The notes under the pieces were generated by a model. That model was not told the origin of the DNA and ran no database searches. It saw only the letters and a list, made by a program, of their open reading frames with translations. Shown here in pieces: positions 7,427-12,501 of a stretch of 12,501 nt of DNA. The stretch comes from Acidaminococcaceae bacterium (GTDB lineage: Bacteria > Bacillota > Negativicutes > Acidaminococcales > Acidaminococcaceae): positions 1 through 12,501 of the forward strand of contig JALCSJ010000051.1 of the NCBI GenBank assembly GCA_022653215.1, in the 5' to 3' direction. Every line of letters begins with the position of its first letter. Position 1 is the stretch's first letter. Both the position numbers and the translations under genes were made by a program.

Positions 7427-7843
7427 CTACTTATTAAATATTTCTTTTTCTATTTTTTGAATTGTAATCTTGCTTAGTTCTTTTTTGCAGTTTTGATCAA
7501 GCTTATCGTATAAATCGTCAAAAATACCTGCCATCCCGCTGCAAACCAAGCATTTAGTATTGTCCTCAGAACCGCTGTGCCACTTGGTTTCTACAAACAC
7601 CGTATTCAGCCCGTCGGCAATCATGGATAAAGATGCCTTGCCCAAAGATGGACAGGGGCAATATCCACCCACATGACCTTCCCTGGTAGTAACCAGGCCC
7701 ATTTTTTTCACCTTAGCCATAACTTTGCGGACTCTGGCAGGATTAGTACAAATATTCTTAGCTAATTCCTCACTGGAAGTAATGCAGCCTTTATGGTGCA
7801 AATATACCAGTCCATGAACTGCAACAATAAAATCACTTTTCAT
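7427..7843 (-). CDS. Rrf2 family transcriptional regulator, thioredoxin-linked
   Basis: The protein has 138 residues, typical for Rrf2. A winged helix-turn-helix fills about residues 1-65: SSEELAKNICTNPARVRKVMAKVKKMGLV, then the wing REGHVGGYCPCP, matching the Rrf2 pattern of recognition helix and G-x-x-GG wing. The C-terminal half is helical. Cysteines lie at 20, 32, 62, 64, 98, 101 and 119. The Cys98-Leu-Val-Cys101 pair falls where IscR-type regulators carry cluster ligands, but the spacing differs from the IscR pattern (two 5-residue gaps), so an iron-sulfur cluster or a thiol switch are both possible. The gene follows trxB by 14 nt and is probably co-transcribed with trxAB. The dyad repeats before trxA are natural candidates for its operator. 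The target and the signal are inferred. Confidence 0.88.
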   Translation of the reverse strand: MKSDFIVAVHGLVYLHHKGCITSSEELAKNICTNPARVRKVMAKVKKMGLVTTREGHVGGYCPCPSLGKASLSMIADGLNTVFVETKWHSGSEDNTKCLVCSGMAGIFDDLYDKLDQNCKKELSKITIQKIEKEIFNK

Positions 7844-7857
7844 AGTATGCCTCGCCG

Positions 7858-8769
7858 CTATTTCATCAAGATTTCTTCAGCACTGTGTACTGCGTTGGCG
7901 CCATCTGATGCAGCTGTAATAATCTGCCTAAAGGCCTTAGTTCTTACATCTCCGGCAGCATATACACCAGGCAGGGATGTTTTGGTATCTTCTCCGGCTA
8001 TAATATAACCGGCTTTATCCATGTCCAGCTGGCCGGCAAAAAGACTGCTTTCCGGTTTTCTGCCAATAGCAACGAACAATCCGTCTACAGACAATTCACT
8101 GGTTGCACCGGTTTTTACATTTTCCAGTTCCACCCCGGTAACTTTGCTGTCACCCAGAATACCTTTAACAGTACTGTTCCACACAATTTCCACGCCGTTC
8201 TTTTTCAGGCTGTCCCAATATACGGGAGTAGCTCTCAGTTTGTCTCTTCTGTGGACCAAATAAACTTTTTTGCATATTTTTGCTAAATAAATTGCGTCCT
8301 CAACTGCACTGTTGCCACCGCCGTTTACAGCTACAACTTTGTCTTTGAACATTCTGCCGTCACAGGTAGCACAATAAGCAACACCTTTGCCTGACATATT
8401 TTCTTCTCTGGGTAAGCCTAAATGTCTGGGATTAGCACCTGTAGCAATAATAACAACTTTAGCCTGAATAGGACCGGAAGATGTTTCCAGTACTTTGGGG
8501 TCAGATTTTAAATCAACGCTGCTCACAGTAGCAAAAAACGTCTTAGCGCCAAACCGTTCAGCACCCTGCTGCATTTTTTCACCCAGTTCAAAACCATCAA
8601 TGGTTTCCGGAAAGCCAGGATAATTATCCACGCTGGTGGTAGCCATTTGACCGCCGGGAGAAAGTTTTTCCACTATTGCCGTAGTAAAACCGCTTCTGGC
8701 AGAATAGAGACCTGCCGTGTAACCGGCAGGGCCTCCACCAATAATAACTACATCATAGGATTGGCTCAT
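7858..8769 (-). CDS. trxB: Thioredoxin-disulfide reductase
   Basis: This 303-residue flavoenzyme passes electrons from NADPH to thioredoxin. The FAD-binding motif GGGPAGYTAGLYSARS lies at 11-26. The redox-active motif is CATC (Cys133 and Cys136). The second nucleotide-binding site has NGGGNSAVEDAIYLAK (about 149-164) and the NADPH-type HRRDKLRAT (173-181). The C-terminal FAD motif is AAGDVRTKAFRQIITAASDG (271-290). All are normal for low-molecular-weight bacterial TrxB. Its start overlaps the trxA stop by 4 nt (ATGA), so translation is coupled. AAGGTG about 5 nt before the ATG serves as ribosome site. Confidence 0.97.
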   Translation of the reverse strand: MSQSYDVVIIGGGPAGYTAGLYSARSGFTTAIVEKLSPGGQMATTSVDNYPGFPETIDGFELGEKMQQGAERFGAKTFFATVSSVDLKSDPKVLETSSGPIQAKVVIIATGANPRHLGLPREENMSGKGVAYCATCDGRMFKDKVVAVNGGGNSAVEDAIYLAKICKKVYLVHRRDKLRATPVYWDSLKKNGVEIVWNSTVKGILGDSKVTGVELENVKTGATSELSVDGLFVAIGRKPESSLFAGQLDMDKAGYIIAGEDTKTSLPGVYAAGDVRTKAFRQIITAASDGANAVHSAEEILMK

Positions 8770-9089
8770 ATTACACCTTTTCCCTGCAGCCAGTTTTTAA
8801 TATCTGCTTGAGAAGGAGGATTTACCAATTGCTCACTGGTTTGTCCCTTATTAGCCAAAATCATGGTAGGAATAACATCAATCTGATATTTTGCAGCAAG
8901 TTCGCTTTCTTGGTCAACATCAATAGCGTCAAACATTACTTTGTCAGTAAGTTCTTCGGCAACTTGCATAACTGCTGGTTTCAATCTCTTGCAATATCCG
9001 CACCAGGTAGCTCCGAACAACATTACTACAGGTTTAGTACCTGCCATATCTTTTTCCAGTTCTGCTTTATTTACCATTTTTAAACTCAT
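8766..9089 (-). CDS. trxA: Thioredoxin with WCGYC active site
   Basis: This 107-residue, single-domain thioredoxin is a cytoplasmic disulfide reductant. The active site is ATWCGYCKRLKP with Cys30 and Cys33; the usual second dipeptide residue Pro is replaced by Tyr. The rest is canonical: DAIDVDQESELAAKYQIDVIPTMIL with the cis-Pro loop. A CGYC site may shift the redox potential compared with CGPC, which is inference. The ATG at 9089 has AAAGGAGAG about 8-10 nt before it; an internal Met5 is less well placed. It is the first gene of trxA-trxB-rrf2 and lies behind a regulated-looking promoter. TrxB next door makes the partner assignment secure. Confidence 0.94.
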   Translation of the reverse strand: MSLKMVNKAELEKDMAGTKPVVMLFGATWCGYCKRLKPAVMQVAEELTDKVMFDAIDVDQESELAAKYQIDVIPTMILANKGQTSEQLVNPPSQADIKNWLQGKGVI

Positions 9090-9109
9090 GATTCATCTCT
9101 CCTTTTTTA

Positions 9110-9159
9110 ACTGTACATTTCATTTCAACAGTTCATACTGTAAAGATAGCATATACAGT
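9110..9159. promoter_or_regulatory. Two tandem ACTGT-N13-ACAGT dyads before trxA
   Basis: Two inverted-repeat modules of identical 23-bp geometry occur here: ACTGT (9110-9114) with ACAGT (9128-9132), and ACTGT (9137-9141) with ACAGT (9155-9159). Each has a 13-nt centre, and the modules are offset by 27 bp. One covers the promoter spacer and -10 region, the other the early transcript. The inner half-sites also make a closer dyad, ACAGT-TCAT-ACTGT. Such an array fits a dimeric repressor; the neighbouring Rrf2 protein is the obvious candidate. Confidence 0.5.
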
Positions 9160-9166
9160 TATCTTT
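9142..9166. promoter_or_regulatory. Dyad AAAGATA-N11-TATCTTT inside the trxA promoter
   Basis: A 7-bp perfect inverted repeat with an 11-nt centre spans the entire spacer and -10 box of the trxA promoter. The 11-1-11 layout of the inner 23 bp resembles operators of Rrf2-family proteins such as NsrR. It overlaps the second ACTGT/ACAGT module, so only one of the two may be the true site. Confidence 0.45.
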
Positions 9167-9171
9167 GTCAA
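9143..9171 (-). promoter_or_regulatory. Sigma-A promoter for trxA-trxB-rrf2
   Basis: TTGACA (9171-9166) and TATCTT (9148-9143) on the minus strand have a 17-nt spacer. Transcription should start near 9136, giving a leader of about 47 nt. No convincing terminator lies between the pflB stop (9197) and this promoter, so some read-through from pfl is possible. Confidence 0.8.
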
Positions 9172-9196
9172 TAGGGAGAAAATGAATTCACAAATT

Positions 9197-11443
9197 TTAC
9201 ATACTTTCATGGAAAGTACGTTTAATTACTTCCAATTGCTGGTCTCTGGTCAGACGGACAAAATTTACCGCATAGCCGGAAACTCTAATGGTCAAAGTAG
9301 GATACTGGCTGGGATTCTTCATGGCATCCAACAAAATTTGACGGTTCATAACATTTACATTCAGATGATGAGCGCCCTTCTTGAAGTAACCATTCAGCAA
9401 AGAAACCAGATTTTCCACTTTTTCTTCCGGTGATTTACCCAAAGCATTGGGAACAATGGAGAAAGTATTGGAAATACCATCCTGGCAAACATCTCTGTAG
9501 GGCAATTTAGCCACAGAATTCAAAGAAGCCAAGGCACCATTCACATCACGTCCATGCATAGGATTAGCACCGGGAGCAAAGGGTTCCCCTGCTTTACGTC
9601 CATCGGGAGTTGTACCTGTTTTCTTGCCATACATTACATTACTGGTAATAGTCAAAGCAGATAAAGTATGTCTTGCCTTTCTGTACATCGGATGCTTCTT
9701 CAGCTCTGCAGAGAAGTAGCTGGCAATTTCTACCGCTATTTCATCCACTCTGTCATCATCGTTGCCATATTTGGGGAAATCCCCTTCGGTAACAAAATCA
9801 ACTGCAATGCCCTTTTCATTACGAACAGGTTTTACTTTAGCAAATTTTATAGCGGACAAAGAATCGGCCGCAATAGAAATACCTGCCACACCAAAAGCTG
9901 CAATTCTTTCTACCAAAGTGTCATGGAGAGCCATTTGACTTGCTTCATAGGCATATTTATCGTGCATATAGTGAATAATATTGATAGTATCCACATAAAG
10001 TTCAGCTACATAGGATAAAACTTTCTTGTAATTGGTGATTACTTTGGAATAGTCCAAAACTTCGTCAGTATCAGGTACTATATCAGGAATAACCTTCATA
10101 CCCTTTTTCTCATCTATGCCCCCATTGATAGCATAGAGCAGGCTCTTGGCCAGATTAGCCCGGGCACCGAACAACTGCATTTGTTTACCGACAGCCATAG
10201 CTGAAACACAGCAGGCAATAGCATAATCATCCCCGTATAAAGGACGCATAAGGTCATCATTTTCATACTGGATGGAATCAGTGCCAATGCTCATTTTTGC
10301 ACAATAAGCTTTAAAGCCTTTGGGCAGATAATCACTCCATAAAACAGTCAGATTAGGTTCTGGAGCTGTCCCTAAATTAGTTAAAGTATGTAAGTAACGG
10401 AAAGAATTTTTGGTAACCAAAGTTCTGCCGTCAACACCCATACCGCCTAATGATTCTGTAACCCAGGTAGGATCTCCGCCGAATAATTCATTATATTCAG
10501 GAGTACGTAAATGACGAACCAAACGAAGTTTAATAATAAATTGGTCGATAATTTCCTGGGCACCCATTTCATCCAAAGTTCCATTAGCTAAATCTCTTTG
10601 GATATAGATATCCAAGAAAGTAGCAGTCCGTCCTAAGCTTGTGGCTGCACCGTTATTTTCTTTAACACCGGCTAAATAACCCATATATGTTGCTTGTACA
10701 GCTTCTCTGGCAGTAGTAGCCGGTTTAGTAATGTCTACACCATATTTGGCTGCCATGCTGGCTGTTTCTGCCAAAGCTTTAATCTGCATGCTTACTTCTT
10801 CACGCAATCTGATTCTTTCATCAGTCATGGGTCCATCTAAATTGTCCAAATCTTTTTTCTTTTCGTCAATCAGAAAATCTGTGCCATACAAAGCTACTCG
10901 ACGATAATCACCGATAATGCGGCCACGGCCGTATGCATCCGGCAGACCGGTTAACAGACCTGCTGAGCGGGCTACACGAGTACGATGAGGATAGGCATCA
11001 AACACCCCATCATTATGAGTTTTACGATATTCTTTAAAACGTCTAGCAATTTCCGGGTCCAGTTCAAACCCATATTCTTTCAAAGCTTGTTCAGCCATAC
11101 GTGTCCCGCCGTACAGATTGACAATTCTCTTTAAAGGTGCATCTGTCTGCAGTCCCACAATGACTTCGTTAGCTTTATCTATATAGCCGGGGGCAAAATT
11201 ATCAATACCGGAAACCACTTTGGTTTCCACATCTAAAACCCCTTTGTCTATTTCTTTTACAATAAGGGCATGGGCTTTATCCCAAACAGCTTGTGTTTTG
11301 GGAGATGTTCCTGCCAGAAAGCTTTCATCCCCTTCATACGGTGTATAATTTCTTTGAATAAAATTACGAACATTGATAAGATGACGCCATTCACCTGTAT
11401 TAAATCCTTCCCAGGCTTGTTCACAAACTTTATTAATAGGCAT
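9197..11443 (-). CDS. pflB: Formate C-acetyltransferase (pyruvate formate-lyase)
   Basis: This 748-residue glycyl-radical enzyme converts pyruvate and CoA to acetyl-CoA and formate in the cytoplasm under anaerobic conditions. The catalytic cysteine pair lies at 411-412 (YAIACCVSAMAVG), and the radical glycine is Gly723 in the RVSGYAVNF motif near the C-terminus, as in all true PFLs. Other family marks are AYPHRTRVARSAGLLTGLPDAYGRGRIIGDYRR (about 150-182) and TTPDGRKAGEPFAPGANPMHGRD. The length and both catalytic motifs favour PFL over glycerol/diol dehydratase or choline lyase relatives. GGGAGGA lies 8 nt before the ATG. It follows its activase by 25 nt, so the order is activase first. The ZTP riboswitch before pflA should control both genes. 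Confidence 0.97.
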   Translation of the reverse strand: MPINKVCEQAWEGFNTGEWRHLINVRNFIQRNYTPYEGDESFLAGTSPKTQAVWDKAHALIVKEIDKGVLDVETKVVSGIDNFAPGYIDKANEVIVGLQTDAPLKRIVNLYGGTRMAEQALKEYGFELDPEIARRFKEYRKTHNDGVFDAYPHRTRVARSAGLLTGLPDAYGRGRIIGDYRRVALYGTDFLIDEKKKDLDNLDGPMTDERIRLREEVSMQIKALAETASMAAKYGVDITKPATTAREAVQATYMGYLAGVKENNGAATSLGRTATFLDIYIQRDLANGTLDEMGAQEIIDQFIIKLRLVRHLRTPEYNELFGGDPTWVTESLGGMGVDGRTLVTKNSFRYLHTLTNLGTAPEPNLTVLWSDYLPKGFKAYCAKMSIGTDSIQYENDDLMRPLYGDDYAIACCVSAMAVGKQMQLFGARANLAKSLLYAINGGIDEKKGMKVIPDIVPDTDEVLDYSKVITNYKKVLSYVAELYVDTINIIHYMHDKYAYEASQMALHDTLVERIAAFGVAGISIAADSLSAIKFAKVKPVRNEKGIAVDFVTEGDFPKYGNDDDRVDEIAVEIASYFSAELKKHPMYRKARHTLSALTITSNVMYGKKTGTTPDGRKAGEPFAPGANPMHGRDVNGALASLNSVAKLPYRDVCQDGISNTFSIVPNALGKSPEEKVENLVSLLNGYFKKGAHHLNVNVMNRQILLDAMKNPSQYPTLTIRVSGYAVNFVRLTRDQQLEVIKRTFHESM

Positions 11444-11468
11444 AATTTTTATCCTCCCGGTTATTCTG

Positions 11469-12185
11469 TTATTTTTGTAAATCTTCGTTCATAAGTTCCT
11501 GCCATTTTTTTAATTTTTCCGGTTCCATAGGCGGAACTCCTTCTAATTTGTAGGGAATGGCCAAATCTTTGTACTTGTAAACACCTAGCACATGATATGG
11601 CAAAAGCTCTACTCTCTCTACATTTTTCAGGGTTTTTAGATACTCCCGTAACCCGGCTAAATGGCTATCTCCATCTGTTAAGCCTGGTACCACCACATGC
11701 CGAATCCACAGCTTAGTCTCTGCTTTAGCCAAAGCCTGAAGAAACACTTTTATTTCTCCCATGGGGCGGCCCGTAATTTTTCGGTATCCATCAGGAGTAT
11801 AGTGTTTAATATCTAAAAGAACCAAATCAGTATATTGCAAAATTCTTGCATAATCGCCTGTTCCACATCCCGCTGAATCCAAACAGGTAGAAATACCATT
11901 TTCTTTGCATAATTTCAAGGTTTCTAAGAGAAACTCTTTTTGCAAAAGAGGTTCTCCCCCGGAAAATGTTACCCCGCCCTTTTCACCATAATAAGGTTTA
12001 AATCTGCTTAATTTTGCTACTAATTCCTCAGGGGATAAAGAAATTTTGCCTTCTTTAGTCCATGTGTCCGGATTATGGCAAAAACAGCAGCGTAGGTTGC
12101 ATCCCTGTAAGAAAACTACGGTTCTGATTCCCGGTCCATCTACTAAACCCATGGACTCAATGGAATGAATGTGTCCTAATGTCAT
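11469..12185 (-). CDS. pflA: Pyruvate formate-lyase activating enzyme (radical SAM)
   Basis: This 238-residue radical-SAM enzyme uses S-adenosylmethionine and a 4Fe-4S cluster to place the glycyl radical on PFL. The cluster motif C-x3-C-x2-C is Cys29, Cys33 and Cys36 in FLQGCNLRCCFCHNPDTW; Cys34 is an additional cysteine. The SAM-binding motif FSGGEPLLQ lies at about 74-82. The opening HIHSIESMGLVDGPGIRTVVFLQG is typical of PflA, and the protein lacks the eight-iron ferredoxin insert found in activases of other glycyl-radical enzymes. GGAGG is placed 6 nt before the ATG. It is the first gene behind the ZTP riboswitch and is co-directional with pflB. Confidence 0.96.
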   Translation of the reverse strand: MTLGHIHSIESMGLVDGPGIRTVVFLQGCNLRCCFCHNPDTWTKEGKISLSPEELVAKLSRFKPYYGEKGGVTFSGGEPLLQKEFLLETLKLCKENGISTCLDSAGCGTGDYARILQYTDLVLLDIKHYTPDGYRKITGRPMGEIKVFLQALAKAETKLWIRHVVVPGLTDGDSHLAGLREYLKTLKNVERVELLPYHVLGVYKYKDLAIPYKLEGVPPMEPEKLKKWQELMNEDLQK

Positions 12186-12213
12186 ACATAACCTCCTTTT
12201 CCATCCAGAAATG

Positions 12214-12255
12214 AAAAAGCCGACCGTCTGGGCTTTTTCTGCCCAGACGGTCGGC
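12214..12255 (-). terminator. Intrinsic terminator of the ZTP riboswitch expression platform
   Basis: A perfect 15-bp GC-rich inverted repeat (arms 12241-12255 and 12219-12233, stem GCCGACCGTCTGGGC) with a 7-nt loop is followed on the minus strand by TTTTT (12218-12214). It lies 28 nt before pflA. Its 5' arm is the same sequence as the 3' domain of the aptamer, so the two structures exclude each other. It should also stop any transcript coming from the upstream transporter gene. Confidence 0.92.
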
Positions 12256-12311
12256 GGTTATTCGATCATACTCCATGTGGTTTTATCCACTTATCCGTCA
12301 GTCATATGATC
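12241..12311 (-). promoter_or_regulatory. ZTP/ZMP riboswitch (pfl motif) aptamer controlling pflA-pflB
   Basis: On the minus strand the leader folds as the pfl motif. P1 pairs GATCATA (12311-12305) with TATGATC (12270-12264). Inside it come the conserved TGACTGACGG, a GTGG/CCAC hairpin (12290-12287 with 12280-12277, loop ATAAAA) and ATGGAGT. After a short linker the 3' domain reads CCGCCGACCGTCTGGGC, ending in the conserved CTGGGC. These elements, their order, and a place directly before pfl genes are what define this riboswitch class, which senses ZTP and ZMP (AICAR phosphates). Ligand binding should hold the 3' domain and prevent the terminator, giving an ON switch. The class is recognised from memory of the consensus, not from a covariance search. 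Confidence 0.88.
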
Positions 12312-12322
12312 ACCATAGGGAT

Positions 12323-12351
12323 AATATAACCAAATTTTTTCTAAATGTCAA
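12323..12351 (-). promoter_or_regulatory. Sigma-A promoter for the riboswitch-pflA-pflB transcript
   Basis: On the minus strand TTGACA (12351-12346) and TATATT (12328-12323) are 17 nt apart. Transcription should start near 12316, a few bases before P1 of the aptamer, which is exactly what a riboswitch promoter requires. Confidence 0.85.
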
Positions 12352-12382
12352 CGGATTTTTTTCTTATACCTAAACAAAGTTT

Positions 12383-12501
12383 TTACTTACTTGCCTTTAA
12401 TTCAGTCCAATATTTATCATACATGGTAATGGCATCACCAATATCTACCAGCCATTCCCCCAATTTACCGCTCTTGTTCCCAAGGGTGATAATAGGGTTA
12501 T
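12383..12501 (-). CDS. C-terminal end of a probable solute-binding protein (PotD-like), partial
   Basis: Only the last 38 codons are in the window; the frame is open to the edge and stops at TAA 12385-12383. The visible end (LGEWLVDIGDAITMYDKYWTELKASK) resembles the C-terminus of spermidine/putrescine-type ABC transporter substrate-binding proteins, where a D-x-G-D-A...LYDKYWTE helix is common. It is too short to be sure, and another SBP_bac family member is possible. No terminator is seen between its stop and the pfl promoter. Confidence 0.5.
   Translation of the reverse strand, partial: NPIITLGNKSGKLGEWLVDIGDAITMYDKYWTELKASK

Noticed and set aside
9172..9196. Terminator or Rex/FNR-type site between pflB and the trxA promoter
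   Set aside because: Only an 8-bp TGAATTCA palindrome and a single TTGTGA half are present; there is neither a GC stem with a U-tract nor a complete dyad.
9668..10018. 116-codon plus-strand open frame inside pflB
   Set aside because: It is antisense to a fully conserved enzyme and has no ribosome site or recognisable protein character.

Overview
The window is a dense run of minus-strand genes from a low-GC, anaerobic Firmicute (Bacillota). Three things support this: the conserved block alaS - ireB - ruvX - DUF1292 - mltG - U32 peptidase, pyruvate formate-lyase with its radical-SAM activase, and near-consensus sigma-A promoters with strong GGAGG ribosome sites. A Negativicutes-type organism is possible, but nothing here settles the class. 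Genes are described in transcription order, from high to low coordinates.

Fermentation module (12501 to 9197). The window opens with the last 38 codons of what is probably a PotD-like solute-binding protein. A 17-bp-spaced promoter (12323-12351) then drives a leader of about 130 nt that reads as a ZTP (pfl-motif) riboswitch. Its 3' domain is also the 5' arm of a perfect 15-bp intrinsic terminator. The leader precedes pflA and pflB. ZTP/ZMP builds up when 10-formyl-tetrahydrofolate runs short, so the switch would raise formate production to refill the one-carbon pool.

Thioredoxin module (9171 to 7427). A promoter overlapped by dyad repeats drives trxA and trxB (4-nt overlap), followed 14 nt later by an Rrf2-family regulator. 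The arrangement suggests a redox-responsive, self-regulated operon. A palindrome of 36 nt lies after it.

tRNA module (7381 to 2915). mnmA (2-thiouridylase) is followed by alaS. The -35 box of a consensus alaS promoter overlaps the mnmA stop codon. A TetR-family regulator sits directly behind alaS and appears translationally coupled to it. A perfect 17-bp bidirectional terminator closes the unit.

Cell-envelope and housekeeping module (2872 to 1). A separate promoter drives ireB, ruvX, a DUF1292 gene, mltG and a U32-family tRNA hydroxylation gene (trhP-like, cut by the window edge), all packed within a few nucleotides of each other.

I saw no rRNA, tRNA, CRISPR array, transposase gene or prophage. 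The most interesting parts are the regulatory regions: the ZTP switch, the repeated operators before trxA, and the unusual gene neighbours of mnmA and alaS.
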